From a virus, in IMG/VR virus record IMGVR_UViG_3300044530_000398, positions 1-37,168 of that record: DNA of 37,168 bases, one strand, 5' to 3'. Shown one piece after another: positions 24,953 through 31,691 of this stretch (position 1 is the first letter of the stretch; every line of letters starts with the position of its first letter). The notes under the pieces were generated by a model. It was not told where the DNA came from, ran no database searches, and saw only the letters and a list, made by a program, of their open reading frames with translations. A program made the position numbers and the translations under genes.

Positions 24953-27338
24953 TGGCGTTGTCCTTTTGTTTGATTAGTATCCACTTGCCTATCATATCAC
25001 GCCCTTCCTCGGGCAGATGGTTGGATTTGTATATGGCATATGCATTGATCCATTTAGAGAACTTCTGACGAGACACCGTCATCTTTGAGCGAGGCCCATA
25101 GTCGGGGTAGTTGTCTACGAAATCCGAATACAAATCGTTGGTACGTATCCTTTTGTTTGGCTCAATCAATTTGTTCTCGCTCTTATCTACTAGCCCACAC
25201 CACTCGATGAAATCGTGGCATGTCTCTGCCGACAGTTGGCGTATCTTTAGGTTGACGAACTTGCTCTTGATGAGACCGGTCTTGAGGTACGACTTCAAGC
25301 AGTCCACCATGTAATTGTCAAACTCACACCACTCATCATCGGTCCAATCGCTGAACATCAACTTGCCAAAGTCATCCAATGGCGTGTGGTTTTTGTTGTA
25401 GTACTGATGGAACTCCAACTCCCACTTCCTCCGCGCGAACGAGTTACCCGCTCCCTTGATGGCGTAGTTGGTGGTGATAGCAATCTTCGGTGACTTGCTG
25501 AATGGTATCTTGATGGCGTCCTTGTTCTTCTTCTCAAGCGTCAACCCTTCGGTGACTACGCTGAACAACCGCTCGAAGTCGAAGTGTTTCTTGACATCAT
25601 CGAACACCAGTATCTGCGTATCTGCTGACACCAACTGATAGGCGAACGACCGCTCGAATGTGAACGACTTACCATCGATGGTCACCACCTTCTTCATCTG
25701 CGACAACGCATTCATAAACAATCCCTTACCCGTACCACCCTCGGGGTTGTCACTGATAACCTCATCGTTTAGTATCACCGCAGGGCAGAACGACAGGCTC
25801 TTGTAAGCGTGCATCAAGAAGCCGATGGTCGACTGCATGGATTCAATCCTTGACAGGTCATTGCCACAAACATTCTCAATGAACCGGTAGTAGTAGCAGT
25901 GGTGCGTCACCTCGCACATGGTGAAGATCCTGTCAATCACGTGGTCTTTCCAAACATACCCACCCAAATCCAAGTAGTCGATGGGTGTGATGTCCTTGTC
26001 GGTGATCTTGACTGCGCAGTTGCGGTAGTACAAGTATGCCGTGTCTTTGGAGTCCTCGATGAAGTATATGTCAATGGTTGACAGCATCGATAAGAACTCC
26101 TCCTTGAAGAACCGGGTGTTGTCGGCAAAGTAATTGTATACCGACACATCATCCAAGTCAAGCAAGTGGTCAAGCACGAAGTCCTTAATCTCTTTCTCTG
26201 ATGCGTGGTCAATCAAATTGTTGGTGACCTTGACGAACACATAGTTCTTGCCACCTTCGGGGCAGTACTTGTAGAAGCCACTGTCCTCCAAGAACTGCTT
26301 GAATTGTATGTGAATAATCTTGATGACTCCCTTGTCACTCTTGGACCAAAATGTTTGCTTGGAATTCTCTTCCTCAATCTTGGTCAACACAGAGTCTATC
26401 ACATCGCTATCCAAATTGGAGTCCTGTAATTGGATGCGGATTTCTTTTTTTGGCACACCCCTCCTCATCTTGGCTCGTATCTGATCCAATCGCTCCTCAT
26501 CTTGGTAAGCCTTGGTGCCAAAGTTCTGCTTGTTGGTATAGGCAGAGTCGATGGTTCGCTGTATCTCAGACAGGGGGAAGTCGGTGGTTGCGTATTGATT
26601 CAGCACGTAAGAAGCAAGGCTTCTGTTGATACCAAAATCATTCATGGCCATGGCCAGTATGTATGCGTTTTGATTCCGCTGACCCTCGCTCATGGGATAC
26701 TTCTTCAACCACCACTTAATCAAGATCTCAACGATCTTGTTCTCATCGGTGATGGTGATGGTTGGCGTGTCCACATTGCGCTGAATCTCGCGGTACTCCG
26801 GGTCCTCAATCTTGTCCCATATGGACGAGTTCTCACTGATGTGTATCAACGGGTCGTAAGACTCGTAGCAAACACGAGAGATGTTCTTGGATGTCTTGTC
26901 GAAGTATGGTGAGTTGAAGTGTTTCTCAAGGCTATTGAAATAGTTCTGATGGTTCTCCGCATCAGCCGGTATCTTGACCAACACCTTCAAGCCATTACCC
27001 GATGGGCTGACGAACACCGAGTAAACGAACTTGCTCTTGGATAAGTTCTCCTTGTCCTCAAGCAATGTCTTCTGCTTCTCATAGCCATCAAAGTCCAAGC
27101 ATATCAAACCACTATGCTGAAGCAATGCGTTGTCATTTCGTTTGTTGAAAGTACCCGAGAAACAAATCGCAGGCAGTTGTTTCTTCAATTCATTTCGGTC
27201 TGACTTGTTCTTCTCTGAACGAATCTTCTTGACCAAATCCTTACTCGTCCCCTCCTTGATGCGATATAAAATACCCATCACATCTCTGTGAAATGGGGTC
27301 GATGTGTCCTTGATGTTTTGGAAAATTGTTACATTCAT
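24933..27338 (-). CDS. Primase - SF3 helicase fusion (VirE-N / D5-like)
   Basis: This is an 801-aa two-part replication protein. The N-terminal part has LICLDFDGYE (about 78-87) and VFVSPSGNGLKVLVKI (about 108-123), the pattern of the VirE-N/BT4734-like primase domain of the archaeo-eukaryotic primase superfamily, where the acidic pair binds metal. A helical linker (about 190-330) has PriCT-like features. The C-terminal part is a superfamily 3 helicase: Walker A EGGTGKGLF near residue 535, Walker B-like ILVFDDV near 570, and motif C-like KIAITTNYAIKG near 620. It should prime and unwind at the phage origin. The gene follows a 207-base AT-rich gap and a terminator, so it starts a new transcription unit. 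Confidence 0.85.
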   Translation of the reverse strand: MNVTIFQNIKDTSTPFHRDVMGILYRIKEGTSKDLVKKIRSEKNKSDRNELKKQLPAICFSGTFNKRNDNALLQHSGLICLDFDGYEKQKTLLEDKENLSKSKFVYSVFVSPSGNGLKVLVKIPADAENHQNYFNSLEKHFNSPYFDKTSKNISRVCYESYDPLIHISENSSIWDKIEDPEYREIQRNVDTPTITITDENKIVEILIKWWLKKYPMSEGQRNQNAYILAMAMNDFGINRSLASYVLNQYATTDFPLSEIQRTIDSAYTNKQNFGTKAYQDEERLDQIRAKMRRGVPKKEIRIQLQDSNLDSDVIDSVLTKIEEENSKQTFWSKSDKGVIKIIHIQFKQFLEDSGFYKYCPEGGKNYVFVKVTNNLIDHASEKEIKDFVLDHLLDLDDVSVYNYFADNTRFFKEEFLSMLSTIDIYFIEDSKDTAYLYYRNCAVKITDKDITPIDYLDLGGYVWKDHVIDRIFTMCEVTHHCYYYRFIENVCGNDLSRIESMQSTIGFLMHAYKSLSFCPAVILNDEVISDNPEGGTGKGLFMNALSQMKKVVTIDGKSFTFERSFAYQLVSADTQILVFDDVKKHFDFERLFSVVTEGLTLEKKNKDAIKIPFSKSPKIAITTNYAIKGAGNSFARRKWELEFHQYYNKNHTPLDDFGKLMFSDWTDDEWCEFDNYMVDCLKSYLKTGLIKSKFVNLKIRQLSAETCHDFIEWCGLVDKSENKLIEPNKRIRTNDLYSDFVDNYPDYGPRSKMTVSRQKFSKWINAYAIYKSNHLPEEGRDMIGKWILIKQKDNANDDATN

Positions 27339-27546
27339 GTTGAGTTTGCAATAAATATGGTGAAATTATGTTGAAAATATGTTGAACTTGAAATTGATAA
27401 CTGATTGATTATTAATTACTTAACTATAATTATGTTAATTATGTTGATTTTAACCCCTGTTAATAGAAAATAAATAAATAAAAGAGAGATAGAAATATAT
27501 ATAAAGTAGGGAAAATTTTTTGACATATCAACATATTCTTGGAGAC
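27339..27546. other. AT-rich intergenic gap with short repeats; candidate origin or operator
   Basis: No ORF is found here. The gap holds repeats of TATGTTGA or one-base variants at 27356 (TATGGTGA), 27368, 27378, 27431 (TATGTTAA) and 27440, spaced about 9-12 bases within two groups, plus an inverted copy at 27528-27535. Between them lies a run of almost pure A/T (27395-27440 and 27465-27500). A 15-mer, ATTTTTTGACATATC at 27515-27529, is repeated exactly at 27656-27670 inside the SSB-like gene. The gap lies before the primase-helicase gene. No TAnnTTTG box in the primase direction was found, so the promoter is not obvious. An origin or a regulatory region is inferred. Confidence 0.4.
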
Positions 27547-27570
27547 AAAAAAGGGGAGCGAACTCCCCTT
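27547..27570 (-). terminator. Leftward terminator after the SSB-like gene
   Basis: Read on the minus strand, an 8-bp perfect stem (27563-27570 with 27551-27558) has a TTCG loop and is followed by six T, two of which overlap the stem end. It lies 20 bases after the stop of the SSB-like gene and separates it from the primase unit. Confidence 0.8.
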
Positions 27571-27589
27571 AGTCCCAGTGTTTATTGGT

Positions 27590-27898
27590 TTAGAACGGCA
27601 ATTCGTCATCCAAATCAACCTCTTTTACGGGCGTATTTTTCGACATGGATTCAACATTTTTTGACATATCTCCTGCATTTTTCGACATTTTGCTAGGCTC
27701 GAAGTTATCGAGTTCGCAATATGGGTTACCACTTCTGCCGTACTTGATGGAGATATTAACCCATCCGTTCTTTTGGTTTTCTTTCATGAACGCTACCGCG
27801 TCTTCAACTTTGATTGCGAGTCTTCCAACTACGAAATCGGGGGCGTTCTCGTTTCTCTTGAAAGAGAAGCCATCTGCAAATACTTTTTCTTGTGACAT
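27590..27898 (-). CDS. SSB-like single-stranded DNA-binding protein (short)
   Basis: This is a 102-aa protein. The N-terminal 65 residues (KVFADGFSFKRNENAPDFVVG, with one break, then RLAIKVEDAVAFM and WVNISIKYGRSGNPYCELD) are beta-rich and match, from memory, a small phage family thought to bind single-stranded DNA. A linker of three heptads (MSKNAGD, MSKNVES, MSKNTPV) follows. The C-terminus VDLDDELPF is the acidic, Phe-ended tail typical of bacterial SSB (DDDIPF type), which recruits partner proteins. It sits directly after the exonuclease and annealase genes and before the primase. The OB-fold assignment is inference, but the tail and neighbours are convincing. Confidence 0.75.
   Translation of the reverse strand: MSQEKVFADGFSFKRNENAPDFVVGRLAIKVEDAVAFMKENQKNGWVNISIKYGRSGNPYCELDNFEPSKMSKNAGDMSKNVESMSKNTPVKEVDLDDELPF
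27635..27688 (-). repeat. Three 21-bp-spaced repeats in the SSB-like gene
   Basis: The 12-mer ATTTTTYGACAT (plus strand) starts at 27635, 27656 and 27677, exactly 21 bases apart, and encodes the MSKN of each linker heptad. The middle copy extends to a 15-mer found again in the non-coding gap at 27515-27529. The DNA identity reaching outside the gene suggests more than protein-level repetition. Confidence 0.8.
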
Positions 27899-27904
27899 AA
27901 TTTT

Positions 27905-28642
27905 TTATAGTGTTTCGTTAATGTAATGGTTGATGATATCCTCTTCGGCATTGGGTCCGAAGTATCGTTTGTAAATTTCAGATGCTCGCTGCACCTTCTG
28001 CGCTCCGTATTCTACGAACTCTGTTGATGGCCTATACATCCCCAACTGACAGGTCTCTTTGTCAACGACAAGGAATACCAATGGCTTACCGAACAACTGT
28101 TGGTAGATGTAGCATTGGCTGTCGTAGTTGTAGGCACGAGCAGAGTACTTGAACTTGTTGATGTCACCGGTGGTCTTCAAGTCGACAACAAATTCTGGAG
28201 TGACGATGTCGGCCTTCCCTTTCCAAGGTAGATCGTGGAAGGTGGTGACCTCGGGCACCTCGTACTGATTGCCTTTGCCGTAGATCAATTCGTAGAACGA
28301 ATAGTTCTTGCGGATGGCAGACGCCCATCGGTTCACTTCCTCCACCTCCTTGGTGAGCATGCAGAAACTGATGCCACGCTCTTGGATGAACGACTTGTAC
28401 TCCTTGGTGGTGCGCGTTGATGTGTCGCAGATGGGGAAGTCAACTACCTTATCCGGCTCGAGCAACAACTGATGGAACAAACGACCTTCAGCCAAGGCTT
28501 TGCCATCCTTCCGATGGGTGCCAAAAGCAGTAGGATTATTCAGCAAAGTTCCTACATCTGAGTTTGACAGGAACTGTTTGCCTATCCCGGTATAGTATTC
28601 TTGGTCGTTTTCAAGCGATTTAAGAACCTCTAACCTATCCAT
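27905..28642 (-). CDS. PD-(D/E)XK exonuclease (RecB/RecE-like)
   Basis: This is a 245-aa protein from the ATG at 28642 (a TTG nine bases upstream is possible). Recognisable parts are ALAEGRLFHQLLLEP (about 49-63), the conserved helix motif of phage exonucleases of the DUF3799/RecE-like group; VTTFHDLPWKGKADIV (about 132-147) with the catalytic Asp; FVVDLKTTGDI (about 151-161) with D-x-K; and YDSQCYIYQQLFG with the Gln/Tyr helix. It would degrade one strand of DNA ends to give 3' single strands for the annealase encoded just upstream. The start overlaps the annealase stop by eight bases, and the SSB-like gene begins seven bases after this stop. The three form a recombination cassette. Confidence 0.85.
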   Translation of the reverse strand: MDRLEVLKSLENDQEYYTGIGKQFLSNSDVGTLLNNPTAFGTHRKDGKALAEGRLFHQLLLEPDKVVDFPICDTSTRTTKEYKSFIQERGISFCMLTKEVEEVNRWASAIRKNYSFYELIYGKGNQYEVPEVTTFHDLPWKGKADIVTPEFVVDLKTTGDINKFKYSARAYNYDSQCYIYQQLFGKPLVFLVVDKETCQLGMYRPSTEFVEYGAQKVQRASEIYKRYFGPNAEEDIINHYINETL

Positions 28643-29345
28643 TGGTACCAAGTATCAACCCGAGTTCTTTTAACGCAGCAGGAGCGATTACAAAGCGTGA
28701 CTTCAAAATCTTCTCGATGTCCTCGATCGTCTTGTCCTTGTTGTCGCCGATCCACTTGACAACTTTCGTCCACTCTTCGGTGTCCTTCTTGAGCTGTGGC
28801 TTGGCAGGTTCGCCGCCTTCGGCATTTGCTTTCGGAGCCTTGGCAATCACTGGTTTGGCCAATGGCTTGCTTGTTGTGTTGGCGATGGTGTCTGACTCTG
28901 ACTCGGGCAGATCCTCACCGGCAAAGATGTAGTGACCAAGACCAAACATGGCAAGGTTCTTCACCAAGCAACGCATCAATGTCTTGTTGATGTCGAACAT
29001 GCTCGCCTGCTCAACTGACTTGTCGCCATAGCGAGTGGAGTAAGTGTAAGGCTCGTGCTTCATTGACTTGTTGGCACCATCCATTACTGGCAACCACATC
29101 TCAAGCGTCTGCCCTTGGATGGTCACGTTGGTCATCACCATGTAGCCGAGAGCCTCATCAAAGAAGTATGGCTTTAGCGTTGATGGATCTTGAATAACTG
29201 AATAGACTGCATCGGGGTAAACTTTCTTTACTTCGCCCCAAGCCCAAGCCCATGAGAGGTAGGTCAATCCACTTTTCTTCTCGACCTTGTCGTTCACATT
29301 GATAGCACTCAATGTTTCGAATACTGATTTTGTTTTTTCTGACAT
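28635..29345 (-). CDS. Single-strand annealing protein, DUF1071/Sak3-like
   Basis: This is a 236-aa protein. The motifs YLSWAWAWGEVKKVYPDA (about 29-46), WLPVMDGANKSM (about 84-95) and FDINKTLMRCLVKNLAMFGL with GHYIFAGEDLP (about 117-147) are characteristic of the DUF1071 family, also called Sak3-type annealases, in phages. The C-terminal 80 residues are Lys/Pro/Ala-rich and then helical, probably a flexible tail. It anneals complementary single strands during phage recombination and end repair, working with the exonuclease and SSB-like proteins encoded downstream. It ends with TAG, one of the few non-TAA stops I checked, which indicates that TAG is a stop here and is not reassigned as in some crAss-like phages. 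Confidence 0.85.
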   Translation of the reverse strand: MSEKTKSVFETLSAINVNDKVEKKSGLTYLSWAWAWGEVKKVYPDAVYSVIQDPSTLKPYFFDEALGYMVMTNVTIQGQTLEMWLPVMDGANKSMKHEPYTYSTRYGDKSVEQASMFDINKTLMRCLVKNLAMFGLGHYIFAGEDLPESESDTIANTTSKPLAKPVIAKAPKANAEGGEPAKPQLKKDTEEWTKVVKWIGDNKDKTIEDIEKILKSRFVIAPAALKELGLILGTNG

Positions 29346-29356
29346 ATTAAATTTAA

Positions 29357-29680
29357 TTAAATTGTTTTCTCTAGTTCAAAGCCTACTGTCTTTTGTAATT
29401 TCTCTACTAAGAATTTATAGTCGGGATCTGATTCAACTTTCTTCTCGATGTTTCTGATTCCTCCTATTACCGCAGGATGTTTTAGTGGTAGGCCTCTCTC
29501 TTCCATAAGCCTGAGCAGATCGGCCAGCGATATGCCTCTATCGTAGCACAGGTAGAATAAAAGTTGTCTTGCATCTACGATGTCTTGTCTCTTGGTTCTG
29601 AGGAACATTGCCTCGGGGTCTCTCATAGAAAAAGTCTTGGCAACCCTCTCTACAAATTGGTTAAATAATATTTTCTTCAT
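29357..29680 (-). CDS. DnaA domain IV-like DNA-binding protein (stand-alone)
   Basis: This is a 107-aa protein resembling only the C-terminal DNA-binding domain of DnaA: LRTKRQDIVDARQLLFYLCY (about 27-46, like the KR...ARQ-AMYL part), GISLADLLRLMEERG (49-63, the helix before the signature), and LKHPAVIGGIRNIEKKVESD (66-85, at the place of the DnaA signature GRDHTTVIHACRKIE). The AAA+ domain is missing. Similar Bac_DnaA_C-like proteins are known from phages. It could bind DnaA-box-like sites at the phage origin, or act as a regulator or antagonist of host initiation. It overlaps the gene before it by four bases and lies 11 bases before the annealase gene. Confidence 0.65.
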   Translation of the reverse strand: MKKILFNQFVERVAKTFSMRDPEAMFLRTKRQDIVDARQLLFYLCYDRGISLADLLRLMEERGLPLKHPAVIGGIRNIEKKVESDPDYKFLVEKLQKTVGFELEKTI

Positions 29681-30048
29681 TTGATTTTATTAAATAGTTT
29701 GTCTGCTTCATATCTCCATATGAAACTAATGATATCTTTTAATTCTTTTGACTTGACTCTTGTGTGCATCTCGTCTGACTCTTCGTTGTCGAACACCTCA
29801 TACAGGTGGTAACTATCCTCAAGTATCTGCACATAGAAACCACCGGCATAACTCAGCACGTGCACACACTCGGGTCTGAATTGTTCTCTGACTCTGAACT
29901 CGTCAACCGGTGAGATCAACACGGTGTTCATGAACTCGGTCTTGGTAACATGGTGTCCGTCTAGTACACGCTGTAGAAACTGAATGGCATTTCTATTGCC
30001 AACCAATCTCATCTTCTCTTCTAGTAATTCTTTATGTAGGTCTTTCAT
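29677..30048 (-). CDS. Hypothetical protein, 123 aa
   Basis: I do not recognise this protein. It has a helical basic N-terminus (LHKELLEEKMRLVGNRNAIQ), then a mixed region with VHVLSYAGGFYVQILEDSYH that looks like beta strands, an acidic loop (NEESDEMHTR), and a C-terminal helix DIISFIWRYEADKLFN. No cysteine pair, membrane segment or nucleotide-binding loop is present. It overlaps both neighbours by four bases (ATGA-type), so it is translated together with the DnaA-like protein, which suggests a shared early function. Confidence 0.6.
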   Translation of the reverse strand: MKDLHKELLEEKMRLVGNRNAIQFLQRVLDGHHVTKTEFMNTVLISPVDEFRVREQFRPECVHVLSYAGGFYVQILEDSYHLYEVFDNEESDEMHTRVKSKELKDIISFIWRYEADKLFNKIK

Positions 30049-30251
30049 GGCTTGTCTTTTTTATCGTAGTAAATTAAATTCATTTCTTGGCAGTCGTATA
30101 AATAATTGGCATGGTCTTCAGAGGTTATGATCAATCCTTCTTCGTGAACCTTGGCGCACACTGGGCAACTACAGACATTGTTTTCTCTGTAAATCCTTTT
30201 TCCAATGCGGTCAATAAACCATTGCTTATCGTGTACTACTATCCGTATCAT
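30045..30251 (-). CDS. Hypothetical small protein with one CPVC knuckle
   Basis: This is a 68-aa protein with NNVCSCPVCAKVHEEG near residues 25-40. The CxCPxC pattern could be half of a zinc site, so metal binding would need dimerisation or other ligands (His35 and later His/Cys are available). The rest is acidic and aromatic (DHANYLYDCQEMNLIYYD). It has ATGA overlaps with both neighbours. Function is unknown. Confidence 0.55.
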   Translation of the reverse strand: MIRIVVHDKQWFIDRIGKRIYRENNVCSCPVCAKVHEEGLIITSEDHANYLYDCQEMNLIYYDKKDKP

Positions 30252-30514
30252 TTCTTATTGTCTCCGTAGGTTTCGTTGTAGTATTGTTCGGCTGAATCTT
30301 TTACATCATCATCTGATTTGTAATCATTTAACCATCCGTAACCCCATGCAGTTATTATTTGTTCCTTTTCCATTTCTTTGGCTTGGGCTCTTATTTCTAA
30401 ATTGCTTTTAAGATATTCATCAAATGTGTATTCACCATTGTTGAACTTTTCAAATGAATTAAACAATTGTTCAAATTGCCACTCCACTGCCGTTTGTTGT
30501 TTATTGTTGCTCAT
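30248..30514 (-). CDS. Hypothetical protein, 88 aa, common phage type
   Basis: The sequence TAVEWQFEQLFNSFEKF, then RAQAKEMEKEQIITAWGYGW and SAEQYYNETYGDN, follows a pattern I recall from many small proteins of Bacteroidota phages and prophages (TAVEWL..., AKxMEKEQI, EYYNETYG). No function is known for that family. It is helical and acidic. It overlaps the upstream gene by 14 bases and the downstream gene by four. Confidence 0.65.
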   Translation of the reverse strand: MSNNKQQTAVEWQFEQLFNSFEKFNNGEYTFDEYLKSNLEIRAQAKEMEKEQIITAWGYGWLNDYKSDDDVKDSAEQYYNETYGDNKK

Positions 30515-30884
30515 CTTCTTCTTGTATTAGTTTAAGGTAATACTTGTGTTGGTATTTGTTTGACTTGTCTACCACCAACTCGTGTTCTTCTCCGCAGTGA
30601 GTGCACTCTTTGTTGTTCTCAACGTACTCCTTGATGTCCTCGTTGTCTGGTTCCCAATCCTCATACTCCTGCCAGTCCGTATCAACATTTAGTTTCAAGC
30701 ACTTGCAACACTTCCAACTCATGGACATGTTGTATGTTATCTTCTCGTTGAGGTTGACTTCTACAGGGCTACCATTCTCCGCCTCGCTGAGAGCGTTCTT
30801 CAGTAATGCGATCTGCATCTTGTTGCCTATCTCTAATGGGACTTCCTTCCCGTCCACATAGAATTTTCCATTGCGTAATATCAT
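30501..30884 (-). CDS. Zinc-ribbon-like hypothetical protein, 127 aa
   Basis: Two CxxC pairs stand about 32 residues apart: CCKCLKLN near 58-65 and CTHCGEEH near 93-100. This is the spacing of a zinc ribbon. The N-terminal 45 residues read like a small beta hairpin followed by a helix (MQIALLKNALSEAENGSPVE). The inter-knuckle loop is very acidic (DTDWQEYEDWEPDNEDIKEY), which is odd for a nucleic-acid-binding ribbon and might mimic DNA or contact a protein. A -7 box lies 70 bases upstream. Function is unknown. Confidence 0.55.
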   Translation of the reverse strand: MILRNGKFYVDGKEVPLEIGNKMQIALLKNALSEAENGSPVEVNLNEKITYNMSMSWKCCKCLKLNVDTDWQEYEDWEPDNEDIKEYVENNKECTHCGEEHELVVDKSNKYQHKYYLKLIQEEDEQQ

Positions 30885-30953
30885 GGCATACGCTTATTAA
30901 TAATCCAGTAAAGATTGTTCATAGTTCTCCGATAAGATTTGCTTTTGTTACTA

Positions 30954-30961
30954 CAAATATA
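30954..30961 (-). promoter_or_regulatory. Bacteroidota-type -7 element (TATATTTG)
   Basis: On the minus strand this matches TAnnTTTG, in the 93-base gap upstream of the zinc-ribbon gene, with a leader of about 60 bases to the ATG at 30884. No TTTG stands at 19-21 bases upstream. The rest of this gap shows no other structure that I can support. Confidence 0.45.
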
Positions 30962-30977
30962 ATACAAAAGTATTACA

Positions 30978-31151
30978 TCACTTTATTGATTCTTTTATTT
31001 TTTCTTTGAGTTCTTCAAGTTCTTCGAGCCAGTCTCCGATTACCACAATCTGCTGTGGTTCTTCGAAAGCACTGCCGTATATGAAGTTCTTGTTCTCATC
31101 GATCTGATCAATGATTGTGTGTAATCTTCTGAATATTTCTTGGTGTGTCAT
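30978..31151 (-). CDS. Hypothetical protein, 57 aa
   Basis: A small acidic helical protein (THQEIFRRLHTIIDQIDENK, then WLEELEELKEKIKESIK). The frame can be extended to a GTG at 31175, but that start would lie in the 16-bp dyad, so the ATG at 31151 is preferred; the dyad would then sit nine bases upstream of the start, in the ribosome-binding region. The C-terminal Glu/Leu/Lys heptads suggest a short coiled coil. No family is recognised. Confidence 0.55.
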   Translation of the reverse strand: MTHQEIFRRLHTIIDQIDENKNFIYGSAFEEPQQIVVIGDWLEELEELKEKIKESIK

Positions 31152-31159
31152 GGTAGTAA

Positions 31160-31175
31160 GTGTCTTCAAAGACAC
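31160..31175. repeat. 16-bp dyad, variant (GTGTCTTCAAAGACAC)
   Basis: Seven-base arms are perfect and only the two centre bases break symmetry. It begins directly after the stop codon of the 31-aa ORF (31176) and ends eight bases before the ATG at 31151, so it makes up most of the gap between these two leftward ORFs. Confidence 0.85.
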
Positions 31176-31271
31176 TCAGAACTTCCCTGTTTTGTTGAAC
31201 AGCATAGCGTTCATGCACTGCCGGTCCAACCAACGGAAGAAGTTCCAAGTCTTTTTGATTGCTTTAATCAT
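31176..31271 (-). CDS. Small ORF, 31 aa, basic
   Basis: ATG at 31271 and TGA at 31178-31176 give a 31-aa peptide: MIKAIKKTWNFFRWLD followed by RQCMNAMLFNKTGKF. It is basic, aromatic and amphipathic, like short conserved peptides seen in Bacteroidota phage early regions. It fills the otherwise empty gap between two genes. A TATATTTG box lies four bases upstream of the ATG, too close to drive it, so either the peptide is read from an upstream promoter or the region is an untranslated leader. Confidence 0.4.
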   Translation of the reverse strand: MIKAIKKTWNFFRWLDRQCMNAMLFNKTGKF

Positions 31272-31274
31272 GTT

Positions 31275-31282
31275 CAAATATA
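31275..31282 (-). promoter_or_regulatory. Possible -7 element (TATATTTG)
   Basis: Minus-strand match to TAnnTTTG without a -33 TTTG at normal spacing. If used, transcription would start near 31268 and the 16-bp dyad at 31160-31175 would lie in the leader of the 57-aa gene. The promoter at 34177-34208 has the same arrangement, with a dyad in its leader. Confidence 0.3.
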
Positions 31283-31283
31283 A

Positions 31284-31691
31284 TTAACCGAATACAATTT
31301 CTCCCATCAACAAGTATTGGAACACAGCATCTGCATCTTCTGCGTCAAAGTCCTCGTTCAATATGTTGATCAAACAACCAAGCACTCCCTTGTCTTCGTG
31401 TATCATGAGCATGCGTTGAGCGATTAGGTCACGGGTCAATACCCCGAGTTCGTCTCCGCTCTCCACATCTTTCACCGGCACCTTGACATCGTATTCATGG
31501 ATGGCTTTCCATGTGGCCTCAGAGAATGATCCATTGGGCACCGCGTTACGGATGGTATCGCATGTCTTGTTCGACAGGTAGGCCCAGTAGTTACTGCCAC
31601 CCTCGAGTGCCGTAACGAATAGGTCTTCCATTGTTTGATAGGCGATAGGTAACATCACCATTAGTTCTTTTTGTTCAGTGTTTGCTTTCAT
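31284..31691 (-). CDS. Hypothetical phage protein, 135 aa
   Basis: The order ELMVMLPIAYQTMEDLFVTA, then LEGGSNYWAYL and DLIAQRMLMIHEDKG, ending FDAEDADAVFQYLLMGEIVFG, follows a widespread phage protein of unknown function whose recalled core is a D-x-L-x-x-A-x-E-G-G-x-x-Y-W-A motif and a C-terminal DAExADxxxQxxxxGxxVYG. It is soluble and helical. Its start lies inside the 3' end of the small membrane-protein gene (17-base overlap). The function of the family is not known to me. Confidence 0.65.
   Translation of the reverse strand: MKANTEQKELMVMLPIAYQTMEDLFVTALEGGSNYWAYLSNKTCDTIRNAVPNGSFSEATWKAIHEYDVKVPVKDVESGDELGVLTRDLIAQRMLMIHEDKGVLGCLINILNEDFDAEDADAVFQYLLMGEIVFG

Noticed and set aside
26430-26912. 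Rightward 160-aa ORF opposite the primase gene
   Set aside because: Antisense to a well-supported primase-helicase; no start context and no family resemblance.
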